DNA of 64,000 bases from positions 43,670 to 107,669 of the forward strand of contig JADGEQ010000022.1 of assembly GCA_016744295.1 (NCBI GenBank), read 5' to 3'. The notes below the pieces were generated by a model, which saw only the letters and a list, made by a program, of their open reading frames with translations, was not told the origin of the DNA and ran no database searches. How positions within the stretch are numbered: position 1 is the first letter of the stretch; every line of letters starts with the position of its first letter. The DNA comes from Desulfobacteraceae bacterium (GTDB taxonomy: Bacteria > Desulfobacterota > Desulfobacteria > Desulfobacterales > Desulfobacteraceae). The position numbers and the translations under genes are program-made. This document shows, piece by piece, positions 7,838-16,962 of the stretch.

Positions 7838-8671
7838 ATGAAAACAGGTCCCATGAAAATTAGTTTTATCCTTTTAGCGATAGTTCTACCGGGGTTCCTG
7901 GCATCCCCCCTTTACGCCCTTACCCGGGGGGTGCTGCTCAGCCCGACCCGGGTGGTCATGGAAGGAAGAGAGCGGGCTGCCATTGTCAAAATAATAAATC
8001 CGGATGTCCAGGCCAATACCTATAAGATAAGCCTGATTTCCATTCGCATGGATGATTTTGGGCGCAAAATTCAAGTCAAGGAGCCCAGTAAAGCGGAACA
8101 ATCTGTCATGAAAATGATCCGGTTTTCACCCAGGCGGGCCACCCTGGGACCAAAGGAATGGCAGACGGTCCGGCTCATGGTCAGAAAACCGGCAGACCTT
8201 GCGCCTGGAGAATACCGTGCTCATCTCAAGGTGGTGCCCATTCCGGACCAATCATCCAAGCCCGGTGAATCCAAAGACTCCGAGGGGGTAAGTATCAACC
8301 TGGATGTGGTATTCAGTATCACTATTCCGATTATTGTCCGCCAGGGACAAGGGGATGTAAAAATTATTCCCGGCACTCCATCCCTGAAAAAATTGGACAA
8401 AACAAATACCTATTCACTGGAAAGTCGGCTGACCCGGCAGGGCTTGCATTCAGCCTATTTTAATGTTCTGGCCTATAAACCTTCCGGCTCTGACTCGGTA
8501 AAGATAGGAGAACTTAAGGGACTCTCTTTTTATACCCCCAACACTTTTCAGATTGTGAACATTCCCCTGAATACCCTGCCGGATCTCGGCGGTATCATTG
8601 AACTCAGGATCCAGAATCTTGAAACAAAGGACAAGCCCATGATGGGCTCATGGTCCTTTAATTTAGAGTGA
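7838..8671 (+). CDS. PapD-like periplasmic fimbrial chaperone
   Basis: A 277-residue secreted protein. Its signal peptide ends near LYA, followed by the N-terminal immunoglobulin-like domain of pilus chaperones: LLSPTRVVMEGRERAAIVKIINP, then YKISLISIRMDDFGR and RFSPRRATLGPKEWQTVRLMVRKP. Such chaperones hold subunits folded in the periplasm before delivery to an usher. AAGGAG lies about 12 nt before the start. Its 3' end overlaps the convergent usher-like gene by 9 bp. It is a little longer than classical PapD proteins (about 240 residues) and belongs to an alternative branch rather than the P/type 1 branch. Confidence 0.8.
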   Translation: MKTGPMKISFILLAIVLPGFLASPLYALTRGVLLSPTRVVMEGRERAAIVKIINPDVQANTYKISLISIRMDDFGRKIQVKEPSKAEQSVMKMIRFSPRRATLGPKEWQTVRLMVRKPADLAPGEYRAHLKVVPIPDQSSKPGESKDSEGVSINLDVVFSITIPIIVRQGQGDVKIIPGTPSLKKLDKTNTYSLESRLTRQGLHSAYFNVLAYKPSGSDSVKIGELKGLSFYTPNTFQIVNIPLNTLPDLGGIIELRIQNLETKDKPMMGSWSFNLE

Positions 8672-11600
8672 TCCTGCAGAGGAAAAGTTTATGGGTTCGG
8701 CATAAAACCCCTTCTGACTAAGGGATGCGGCCAAATTTCGGGCATCGGATTGGTCATCAAACTGACCCATAATCACCCGGTACCAGATTCCTTTTTTCCC
8801 TAGGTCGCTTCGTCTGATGGAAAGGCGTTCATCAAAAGTACCCAGGGCAGTACTGATACTTTTCAACCCCTGAACCGCGTCGTACACAGTCTTATAGGAG
8901 GCGGTATGCACCCCAAACTGACTTCCCTTTTCAATGGGGCGGGGCTGGCAATAGGGAACCTTGTTTTTAATCTGTGTGGAAAGGGTTTCAGCCTGGGCCG
9001 GGGTGGCAAACTTACCGGCGATCACCCGGTGCCAGATCCCCTTGCCGGGACCCAGGTCTGTGGTGCGGATGGTAAAGGGCTGGTTTTTAAGCAACCCCGG
9101 GTAATCGGCTTTCAGCTTTAGAATATTCAGCCGGGCATTTTCCTTTGTCCGTGTGGAACTTAAATGAACCCCAGTTGTTTTCCCAAGGGTTATCTTTTTT
9201 GCGTACACCCTTGTGGTTCCGGTTGTGGACTGTATGGCCTGTTGCATGCTGCCGAGTAGATTTTTATCATCTGTGGCACCGGCAATGACCCGGTACCAGG
9301 TCCCTTTTTCCGGACCCAGACCTGTTTTCTGAATGGTGAATTCAGCCTGGCCCAGTAATTCTTTATACTTATTTTTCTGGAACCCAATGCCGGCAACGGC
9401 TTTGTCAAGGGTTCTGTATGAGGAGAGATGAAGACCAAAATGCTGTTTCACAGATCCTTTCTCAGCTATTCTGGCTGAATGTCCGGTTTGTTTCATTTTT
9501 TCCGGGGCAGGGGCTTTTTCTACCTGGGGGGGGGCAGGTACCGGCTCTACAGCCAGGGGGATGGATATTTTTGGCATAAATACCAGGTCAAAACCGTTCA
9601 CCACAGTACCGTCATCCCCAATGGTGACAGAAAGGGGATCCATTTTACTGGTTCCCAGATTCTTTTCAAAGTCAGGATCAAGCCTTACAGAATAATCCCC
9701 AGGCGGAATTTTCATAAACAGATAAAACCCATCATACTCTGATTTTACTTGTTGAATTACTTCCCCTGAACTGTTTAAAAGCTGCAAAGGTGCATGGTTC
9801 AGGCTCTTTTTTCCTCCTTTTTTATTTTCCATGAACAGGGTGCCGTCAATCTCGCCGGTGGTGATTACCGGAATATCAATGGTTTCCACATGGCCGGGCC
9901 TGGGCAATATGGAATTCCCCTTCTTTCCGGGCTCCCAAAAGGGGTCTTCCAGGCTTTGGGTTTTTAAGGTGATATCCGTGGGTACATTTTTCCGCAGCCC
10001 GGTAATAAAGGCAATTCCGTCGGCGTTGGTGGCCGCGGTCTTATACGCTTGAACCGCTTTGATCTCTGCCCCTTCCAGGGGTTCATCCCCATGGTCAAAG
10101 ACCTTGTTGTTGTTGTTATCCAGAAAAACCTTGGCAGAGACGGCTCCAAGACCTGCTTCCCTGGCAGAAGAAAATTTAGGGGTTTTGGATCTGGGTTCCA
10201 TGCCGAATGATGTGGAAAAGGAGAGAAACGCACCGTAGTCATCATCTGAATTATATGACAGACTGGGAGAAAGGATAAACTTCCCATTGTTCCAGTTCAT
10301 CCCCACGGTTCCGGTGGTCAGATCGCTATTCCCCATATCATGGGTAAGAGTGAATTCCGAACTAAGCTCCCGGTTCAGATTATATAACCCTGAAACCCCG
10401 GCTTTAGACAATTCTGCCTCAGGATAAAAATCATAATCCAAATTTGTGCGTAACCGGAATTTGCCCAATTGTGAGGTGGTCTGGATCCCCCCTTCCAGTG
10501 TGGGATAGTCTTCAGATATTTTGGTATCATCTCTCCATTGGAGGTAGTTGTTGATATAGGTCTCTTTAACATTGGCGGAAAACCGTGCGCCGAAAATCTG
10601 TTCGTCAGAGGTATCCCGTTTGGTATTTTTTAAATTTAAGGAAAAGGGAATTTCCGGTGTATTTTGGGTGGCGTCGATGGAACCAAAAGCGGAAATATCG
10701 GTTTGTGATTTTATTTTATTTGATTTGTCAGTCTCCCCCTCTCTTGTAAAATCGTGATAAAATTGTTGTTTGATCTTAATATCCATTGGGCCGATTTTCT
10801 TCTGCCCCAAGGCCTCTATCGCATCCCCGCCGTTCAAATCATGGATATAATCCCCGCTGATATAGATCTCTTTGAAAAGGCCTTGGGCACCGATATTAAG
10901 ATAATCGTGGGGGTCATCATTGATTTTCTGGGATAAGATTCCCCCCTGTAACGACAGATTCTGGCTCAGGCCGTACCTATACCTGCCTATCAGCCTGAGG
11001 GATTCCTTATCTGCTGTCTCTGGAACATATTGGCGCGGATCATACAGCTTTTCATCCTTTTGGGTGGCAGAGAACTGGTATTGATGTTCACCCGGCTTGA
11101 TCATATTGCTTCCCACATTGATACGCTTGACCTCTTCTCTTTCCTGGCCCTGGGGACCGTAAAATTTCAAGGTAAATTCATTATTGCCGTAATAGAGGGG
11201 GACATCATCAAAATCATACCGGCCTTCAGTCCCCACCCGCTGGTTGTCCAGGAGCACTCTGTTGCGGTATAATTCAACATCCCATCCCGGGGCCAAGTTG
11301 CCTGCAAAAAAGGTGGTGTCGTATTCGCTGGTGATATTGAGGGGAAGGTTGCCCAGGGTTGCTCCCCTCTCAAATTTCCCGCCACCCACAATGGGGAAAC
11401 TGGGGATACGAACATCTCCCAGGCCAATGCTGGTTGCCTTTAAGGGGCCCAGAAGTTCTCCTTTGGGATCTTCCCGCTGGAGGGTCAGCCGGGTGGTGGT
11501 GAATTTTTCTTTGTCATCCCCGGTAATATAGAGTTCTGAGTTCATAAACCCAAGATCTCCTTTGCCCAGAAGGTAATAGTTTCCCGTTTCCTTGTTCTGG

Positions 11601-12619
11601 GTTGAATCCGTGTCTTTATATCGTCCGGAAAATCCAAAATCCACAAACATGGGATCCATAAAGCTGTATTCCGGTGGCTTTAGGGGCAGTTTTGCGTCAT
11701 AGGGCGTTTTCCCCTTCCCCCTCTGATACCCCTCTTTCCTGGCAAGACCAGCCTGAAAGGGCAGTTCTTCTTTTGGGTCAAGATTCAGGGATTGATCACT
11801 GAAATCATAGGAAAATCCAATGGGAAACCAGCTTTCCAAGATCTTGGTATCCACGAAAACATCGTCATCCCCCACCATAAACTGACCCGGTTCAAGTTGA
11901 ACTTCCCGTCCATCAACCATTCCCTGTCCGGATGAAATGTTCAAATGAAACCTGCGGTCTTCGGATAAAAACCATCCCTTGGATTCTCCCTGCTCCATGT
12001 TGGTATGGATATTAAAATCGATGATCCGGGCCAGTTCTTCCAGGGGAACAAAGAGGTTTCCGGATTTGTCATATCCCATGAAAGCCGGGCTCAGTATATA
12101 ATTTCCCGTTCTGACATTCAAAATGACTTCCTGGGAGAGATTGCCGCTGGTGGGGGGTGATGGCCCAGGGGAAGAGCTCTGGACCACAGCATCGGTCCCG
12201 GTTTCAAGGGTCAAAGACCCGGGGCTGCTGCTTGCCGGTGTTTGGGCATGAATTTCCGGCAACCCGGGCGCTGCAGGCGTCTGGCTAGGCAATTCCAACT
12301 GGTCTGCAGTAAAGAGGTGGATTCCCTTCTTGTTCAGATTTTGGGTCAGGGCGTCAAAATGCGCCCGGTCGATTTCTTCACCCTGTCGAATATTTTCCAG
12401 CAATCCGTGGCGTTCAATAACCATGTCGGCCATCTCAAGGGCAAGATCGTCATTTTTCTGACGAAGGGCCTGCCATTGACCATACTGGGCCGTGGGCTTG
12501 AGCAGGGATGTTGCCTCTGCAATCCGCCAGGTACTGGAAAATGTATCTCTGCCCTTTCTGTCAGGAAATATAGGCTTCTGCCCTTCCCTGACAGGAAATG
12601 CATGAGAAATCGATGTCAT
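8663..12619 (-). CDS. Usher-like outer-membrane protein with SdrD-B, carboxypeptidase-regulatory-like and three SPOR repeats
   Basis: A 1318-residue protein in several parts. Residues about 160-280 are a periplasmic domain (FVPLEELARIIDF). Residues about 310-830 are a beta-barrel-like region with usher-type signature PGWDVELYRNRVLLDNQ. Around 850-950 lies an SdrD-B-like domain with DNNNNKVFDHGDEP. Around 960-1030 lies a carboxypeptidase-regulatory-like domain with YDGFYLFMKIPPGDYSV. Residues 1061-1318 hold three SPOR-like repeats of 84-88 residues, each with GVHLSSYRT- and WYRVIAG-like motifs. Classical ushers are about 800 residues, so both ends are extended. SPOR domains bind peptidoglycan glycan strands. 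No signal peptide is visible and the frame is closed by TAG just upstream, which is odd for an outer-membrane protein. Convergent with the chaperone and DUF4402 genes, which it presumably serves. Confidence 0.72.
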   Translation of the reverse strand: MTSISHAFPVREGQKPIFPDRKGRDTFSSTWRIAEATSLLKPTAQYGQWQALRQKNDDLALEMADMVIERHGLLENIRQGEEIDRAHFDALTQNLNKKGIHLFTADQLELPSQTPAAPGLPEIHAQTPASSSPGSLTLETGTDAVVQSSSPGPSPPTSGNLSQEVILNVRTGNYILSPAFMGYDKSGNLFVPLEELARIIDFNIHTNMEQGESKGWFLSEDRRFHLNISSGQGMVDGREVQLEPGQFMVGDDDVFVDTKILESWFPIGFSYDFSDQSLNLDPKEELPFQAGLARKEGYQRGKGKTPYDAKLPLKPPEYSFMDPMFVDFGFSGRYKDTDSTQNKETGNYYLLGKGDLGFMNSELYITGDDKEKFTTTRLTLQREDPKGELLGPLKATSIGLGDVRIPSFPIVGGGKFERGATLGNLPLNITSEYDTTFFAGNLAPGWDVELYRNRVLLDNQRVGTEGRYDFDDVPLYYGNNEFTLKFYGPQGQEREEVKRINVGSNMIKPGEHQYQFSATQKDEKLYDPRQYVPETADKESLRLIGRYRYGLSQNLSLQGGILSQKINDDPHDYLNIGAQGLFKEIYISGDYIHDLNGGDAIEALGQKKIGPMDIKIKQQFYHDFTREGETDKSNKIKSQTDISAFGSIDATQNTPEIPFSLNLKNTKRDTSDEQIFGARFSANVKETYINNYLQWRDDTKISEDYPTLEGGIQTTSQLGKFRLRTNLDYDFYPEAELSKAGVSGLYNLNRELSSEFTLTHDMGNSDLTTGTVGMNWNNGKFILSPSLSYNSDDDYGAFLSFSTSFGMEPRSKTPKFSSAREAGLGAVSAKVFLDNNNNKVFDHGDEPLEGAEIKAVQAYKTAATNADGIAFITGLRKNVPTDITLKTQSLEDPFWEPGKKGNSILPRPGHVETIDIPVITTGEIDGTLFMENKKGGKKSLNHAPLQLLNSSGEVIQQVKSEYDGFYLFMKIPPGDYSVRLDPDFEKNLGTSKMDPLSVTIGDDGTVVNGFDLVFMPKISIPLAVEPVPAPPQVEKAPAPEKMKQTGHSARIAEKGSVKQHFGLHLSSYRTLDKAVAGIGFQKNKYKELLGQAEFTIQKTGLGPEKGTWYRVIAGATDDKNLLGSMQQAIQSTTGTTRVYAKKITLGKTTGVHLSSTRTKENARLNILKLKADYPGLLKNQPFTIRTTDLGPGKGIWHRVIAGKFATPAQAETLSTQIKNKVPYCQPRPIEKGSQFGVHTASYKTVYDAVQGLKSISTALGTFDERLSIRRSDLGKKGIWYRVIMGQFDDQSDARNLAASLSQKGFYAEPINFSSAGSL

Positions 12620-12672
12620 TCCGTTTTCCTAAAAAATAGTTATTATTACCAGCCTATTTCGGAGCTGTGTGA

Positions 12673-12807
12673 TTGAAATTAGCAAGCTTTGTGCCAGAAG
12701 AGGAAAAGGTCTTGACTGGATTTTGGCCCCTCAGTTTTTATCTTTTTGATCCTGAAGGCCATCACATGGAAGTCTGGCAGTCCATAGGCGATGATATTTC
12801 AAAATAG
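12673..12807 (+). pseudogene. C-terminal remnant of a VOC (glyoxalase/bleomycin-resistance) protein
   Basis: An open stretch of 44 codons without a start codon of its own ends in SFYLFDPEGHHMEVWQS and a short tail. This is the typical last strand and metal-ligand segment (Glu in MEVWQ) of VOC superfamily domains. The rest of the roughly 120-residue domain is absent upstream, where the usher gene begins on the other strand. It looks like a truncated leftover. Confidence 0.6.
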
Positions 12808-13053
12808 AAAGTTTTACAAACTTGATCTAAATCAATGATTTCGTCGAGAAGATCTATTACACTCCATGGTAATTGTCGGCAAACCATCCGGTAACGCTTT
12901 TAGGGAAAATATTTTCTGGACAAGCTACCTGATTAAACCCCTCTCTCCTCCGGCATGAAGATTTTCCTATTGGTGAATGAAAGAATCGCTAAAGATAGGG
13001 TTCGAATTATGTAGGTTGAATTTGAATCACAGCATATTTTTTTGGAGGACAAA
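12808..13053. other. Intergenic region, no gene seen
   Basis: About 250 bp between the VOC remnant and the small frameshifted gene, with nothing coding that I can support. The end holds TTGGAGGAC, a strong ribosome site for the ATG at 13054, so a promoter for the HPP/hemerythrin/kinase operon should lie here, but no clear -35/-10 pair stands out. Confidence 0.5.
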
Positions 13054-13202
13054 ATGACATTCAGTTCGCTCAATGAGTTCAGGCAATCAATCACAGAAGA
13101 TGATATTTACGAGGATAGAAAAAAATACCCGGATATTTGGATATCACTCGTTCAGATTGTATGGAATTGTTAAGTGTCTATAAGTCAGGAGAGGTGCTTT
13201 GA
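13054..13202 (+). pseudogene. Small gene split by a -1 frameshift at an A AAA AAA heptamer
   Basis: From the ATG at 13054, with a good GGAGG site, the zero frame gives 39 residues ending at 13173. After 24 codons a slip of -1 at the seven-A run (about 13118-13124) opens a frame giving IPGYLDITRSDCMELLSVYK and a few more residues to a TGA at 13200-13202. That product is about 49 residues and reads like a normal short protein. The TGA overlaps the TTG start of the HPP gene (TTGA). The slip site has exactly the reading phase of classic -1 slippery heptamers. It may be programmed frameshifting, a decayed gene, or a sequence error; I cannot tell which. Function not recognised. Confidence 0.5.
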
Positions 13203-13738
13203 TATTATTTTTTAAAAAAATGAAGGGGGGTAGTAAACCTCCTTCGGCAGTGAGCTTTTCAGAGATTATGTGGTCATGGATTGGTGCTTTTTTAGGTATA
13301 GCACCCGTCGCTTTTTTAAATTACACTATTTTTTACGGTAATGACCTGGTGTACATTATTGGATCTTTTGGTGCGTCAGCCGTATTAATATACGGCGCCG
13401 TAAGAAGCCCTTTGGCACAACCCAGAAACCTTGTCGGTGGTCACCTTATTTCTGCGGTTATTGGTGTGATTGCCTATAAATTATTTTATCCATTCCCCTG
13501 GTTTGCATGTTCATTTGCCGTTGCCACAGCAATCGCAGCAATGCACGCCACCAAAACGCTGCATCCACCTGGCGGAGCTACAGCTCTGATAGCTGTCATC
13601 GGAAGTGAAAAGATTCATGCCCTTGGTTTTTGGTATATATTCGTTCCGGTTGGTGTGGGTGTCGTCATTATGTTAATCGTTGCTCTGATCGTAAACAATC
13701 TGGCTAAAAACCGCCGGTATCCGGAATTTTGGTATTAA
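13199..13738 (+). CDS. HPP family membrane protein
   Basis: A 179-residue integral membrane protein with four predicted helices and the defining motif TKTLHPPGGATAL near residue 125, the His-Pro-Pro that names the family. Some HPP proteins have been linked to nitrite transport in chloroplasts; no substrate is implied here. The TTG start at 13199 overlaps the preceding TGA and follows AGGAGAGG. An ATG seven codons on (13220) is an alternative. It is the first full gene of an operon with a hemerythrin (47 bp on) and a kinase/phosphatase. Confidence 0.82.
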   Translation: MILFFKKMKGGSKPPSAVSFSEIMWSWIGAFLGIAPVAFLNYTIFYGNDLVYIIGSFGASAVLIYGAVRSPLAQPRNLVGGHLISAVIGVIAYKLFYPFPWFACSFAVATAIAAMHATKTLHPPGGATALIAVIGSEKIHALGFWYIFVPVGVGVVIMLIVALIVNNLAKNRRYPEFWY

Positions 13739-13785
13739 GACAATTTAGATTTTCTATTTGGAATATTAAATTATGATGAGGGGCA

Positions 13786-14343
13786 ATGAAACCGTTAGCA
13801 AAATTGACAAAAGAACATGGTCATATACTTGAAGGCCTTGATTATCTTTCCAGGGCAAAGGATGCGCTTGAGAAAAACAGGTGCCCCTCAAAGAAATTCT
13901 TTGAATCTGCCGTCCTGTTTTTCAGGGAATATGCCGACAAATTCCATCATTATAAAGAGGAGTATCTTCTATTCAGCTTTCTTGCCAGGAATAAGCAAGG
14001 AGAAATTGATCTTGAAATGGGTTCTCTTCGATATCAACATGAACTGAACCGGGAGTGTATCGCTAAAATTGAAAAATCTATCAACGGTTATGGAATGGGA
14101 AGTGAAATTGCAATTACAACACTTTTAATGAATCTTGCCGCATTTATCTCTATTCTAAGGCGCCACATTTACAGAGAAGATCAATTGTTTTTTCCAATGG
14201 CTGAAGCTGAATTATCTGAAAATGAACGAGAAATTTTACAAAATCAGTTTGATCAGGAAGAGGCGGCTATGGATGGCGAAAGCATCATCCATAGAAATCA
14301 GAAAAGACTTCAGGACATGGCTGCATTGATATCCAGGATATAA
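13786..14343 (+). CDS. Hemerythrin-like (HHE) domain protein
   Basis: A 185-residue helical protein of the hemerythrin HHE cation-binding family. Candidate di-iron ligands are seen in EHGHI near residue 10, KFHHYKEE near residue 60, H84-x3-E88 in the third helix, and LRRHIYREDQLFFP near residue 130. Such proteins bind oxygen or sense redox state through a di-iron centre. It is soluble. The gene lies 21 bp before the kinase/phosphatase gene, so it may supply that signalling protein with an oxygen or NO input (inference). Confidence 0.8.
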   Translation: MKPLAKLTKEHGHILEGLDYLSRAKDALEKNRCPSKKFFESAVLFFREYADKFHHYKEEYLLFSFLARNKQGEIDLEMGSLRYQHELNRECIAKIEKSINGYGMGSEIAITTLLMNLAAFISILRRHIYREDQLFFPMAEAELSENEREILQNQFDQEEAAMDGESIIHRNQKRLQDMAALISRI

Positions 14344-14364
14344 AAAAATGTGGTTGGGAGCGCT

Positions 14365-16575
14365 ATGATTAAAAAAAAGATAAACTGTTGGGAGTATATG
14401 GGGTGCGGATTAGAACCAGGCGGAAAAAAGAGTGCCCAAAAAGGGGTGTGCCCGGCAGCTTCAGATCCCTCTTTTTCCGGCATTAATTCAGGTATTAATG
14501 CCGGAAGATTCTGCTGGGCTGTAGCCGGGACCCATTGTAACAGCGAACAACAGGGCAATTTTTCAGACAAACAAAAGCAATGCCATGATTGTGATTTTTT
14601 TCATATGGTGTCCGCTGAAGAAGGTACCAAAAACCTAAGGACAAAATTTTTAAGATTTGTGGGAAGTCCTCAAGGTGAAAAATCTATCTTAAAAAACATG
14701 CGTCTTAAAACCTTTCGTTCAGGTGAACGGTTTGTCTTTCAGGGAAAAGAAATTGGTGAAGCATACATTATCTGTAAAGGATCTTGTATTGTGCTGGTAG
14801 AAAAAAACGGCAACCTGCATCCGGTGGATCACAGGGGTGAGGGAGATATTGTAAACATGAGTGCTTTGTTTACAGGCGAACCGAGCATGGCCAATGTTGA
14901 AGCTGAAACCGAAATTGAAGCCTGGGTTATCCAAAAATCGGATTTTGAAAACATTCCGGAAAATGATCCGGATCTCTGGGCGTTTTTAACCGAGATCGTT
15001 GCTGATCGGTTTGATTCCAAGAGACCAACCTCATATCGGACGATTGGGAATTATTTAGCAACCGATATCATCGGCCGGGGTGGATACAGTATTGTATACA
15101 AAGGAAAAGAAATTTCCACGAATCAACCGGTGGCGATAAAAATGATGCGACACAATATGGTTATGGATTCTGATTTTCTCGAGCAACTTAAAAAAGAGGC
15201 TGAAATTGTTGGCAGGCTTAACCATGACAACATCATAAAAGTATTTGATATGGTGGAGAGATATCGCACGGTATTCATTGTCATGGAATATCTTGAGGGG
15301 GAATCCATCATGGAAAAAATTCAACGGGATAAAAGAATAGTTCCCCATCTTGCGATTAATTATCTAATACAGTCCTGTTTGGCAATCGAATATGCCCACA
15401 GTAAAAATATTCTTCATAAGGATATTAATCCTGGAAATCTTATGGTTTTAAATAATGGGAAGGTCAAACTGGTTGATTTTGGCATTGCCTGTTCTGTTTT
15501 CGAAGATGATGAACTTTTTGACGGAGCCATCCCCTACCTTGCACCTGAATTGATCAAAGGAGAGCCGGCCAGCCTGAAAAGTGAAATATATGCTCTGGGT
15601 ATTTCAGCGTTTGAAATGGTTGCAGGAAAAAGACCATATCCGGAAGAAAATCAATCAGCGTTTACCCGAATGCGTTGTGTTCAGGAAATACCAGATCCTC
15701 AAATTATTATTCCTGATATACCAAGAAATCTGAGACAGTTTATACTTAAAGCATGTAGAATCGACCCCGAAGAACGGTATCAGGGTATTGGGGAGTCTGT
15801 CAGAGAGTTGAGGTATGAAGAAGATCAATTATCCTTTGGTACAAGGAATATAGACATTGTTGCCCACACTCATATCGGGCTTGTAAAAACCTTGAACGAA
15901 GATCGATATCTTGTCAGGACCATGGATGATAACGCCCTCCTTTTAGCCGTTACAGACGGTCTGGGTGGGAATGTTTCCAGTGATGTTGCAGCTGAAATTA
16001 CGAACAACAGACTTTCCGGCCTGAAATATTTAAAACCAGGCAGGGAGGCTGAAGATCTTGATACCTTTGCAAGAGATCTTGATCTGATTATTCATAAAAA
16101 AGCCAAGGCAGATTCCGGCTTGACATACATGGCAACAACCCTGGCTTGTGTTGTTCTCAAAGCCGATATGATTCATTGGCTCAATGCAGGGGATAGCCGT
16201 TTCTATATTCTAAGGGACGATCAGCTGCTACAGATAACCCAAGACCACACTTTGGCCAGAGTTCTCGTGGAAGAGGGACGGTTAAAGCCGGAAGATGCGG
16301 ATACGCATTACTCAAGTAAAATACTGGATCAATGCCTGGGATACGGTATGTGCGACCCTGAAACCGGCAGTATCCGAGTAAAAAAGAACGATCTTATTAT
16401 CCTGTCAACAGATGGCATGTACAAAATGGTAAAGGAACAAAACATTCTCCAGATCCTGAAGTTGAAAACAACCTTGGGGGAAAAAATAGAGGCCCTGATG
16501 AATTTGGCTCTAATATCAGGGGGAGAAGACGATATCACTTTAGTGTTTGCCCATATTAAAGAAGTATTGACATAA
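14365..16575 (+). CDS. CW-domain / cNMP-binding / Ser-Thr kinase / PP2C phosphatase fusion
   Basis: A 736-residue cytoplasmic signalling protein. Residues 1-85 hold a cysteine-rich two-CW domain (CWEYMGCG, then FCWAVAGTHC and CHDCDFFHMV). Residues 100-215 form a cyclic-nucleotide-binding-like domain. Residues about 225-490 are a Hanks-type kinase with glycine loop GRGGYSIVYKG, Lys in VAIKMM, the catalytic HKDINPGN (Lys replaces the usual Arg of HRD) and DFG near 369. Residues about 495-735 are a PP2C phosphatase with DGLGG, GDSR, STDG and EDDITL. One chain can thus add and remove phosphate. The start at 14365 follows GGGAG; a GTG 15 bp earlier is less likely. It ends the operon begun by the HPP gene. 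Confidence 0.9.
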   Translation: MIKKKINCWEYMGCGLEPGGKKSAQKGVCPAASDPSFSGINSGINAGRFCWAVAGTHCNSEQQGNFSDKQKQCHDCDFFHMVSAEEGTKNLRTKFLRFVGSPQGEKSILKNMRLKTFRSGERFVFQGKEIGEAYIICKGSCIVLVEKNGNLHPVDHRGEGDIVNMSALFTGEPSMANVEAETEIEAWVIQKSDFENIPENDPDLWAFLTEIVADRFDSKRPTSYRTIGNYLATDIIGRGGYSIVYKGKEISTNQPVAIKMMRHNMVMDSDFLEQLKKEAEIVGRLNHDNIIKVFDMVERYRTVFIVMEYLEGESIMEKIQRDKRIVPHLAINYLIQSCLAIEYAHSKNILHKDINPGNLMVLNNGKVKLVDFGIACSVFEDDELFDGAIPYLAPELIKGEPASLKSEIYALGISAFEMVAGKRPYPEENQSAFTRMRCVQEIPDPQIIIPDIPRNLRQFILKACRIDPEERYQGIGESVRELRYEEDQLSFGTRNIDIVAHTHIGLVKTLNEDRYLVRTMDDNALLLAVTDGLGGNVSSDVAAEITNNRLSGLKYLKPGREAEDLDTFARDLDLIIHKKAKADSGLTYMATTLACVVLKADMIHWLNAGDSRFYILRDDQLLQITQDHTLARVLVEEGRLKPEDADTHYSSKILDQCLGYGMCDPETGSIRVKKNDLIILSTDGMYKMVKEQNILQILKLKTTLGEKIEALMNLALISGGEDDITLVFAHIKEVLT

Positions 16576-16962
16576 AATAACATCCTGGACTACTTGGATT
16601 TTAGACAGCATTAAAAAGTTTTTCCAAATGAACATTTGGGGGAGGTGGATGTGGGACAATCCAGGCACAGCCCCCTATGGCCGTGTTACCGGTCATATTT
16701 CTGTATTAAACGATATAATATAATAAAATTATAGTTGCTGATTTTGTATGTTGATGAAAAAAGCTAAAATCAACTAAAACTTTGCAAACTTTAATTTTTT
16801 GAAGTAACTTTATTCGTAAATTTTTTTCCAGATAGAATTTAAGAAAAGAGGCCATTTAGTCGTATCCTTTGTCTTTATCCAAAAAGGTCTTTTTATGAAA
16901 AGAAATTTTGACGAAATATTTCAAAATATAAAAGGGAGATATAACACTCCCGGCACTCACAT
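16576..16962. other. AT-rich intergenic stretch with a small palindrome
   Basis: No supported gene. A perfect 7-2-7 palindrome CCAAATG-AA-CATTTGG lies at 16623-16638, 50 bp after the kinase stop. It lacks a T run, so it is a weak terminator candidate or a protein site. Base composition drops to strongly AT-rich after 16700, unlike the core genes nearby. Confidence 0.45.
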
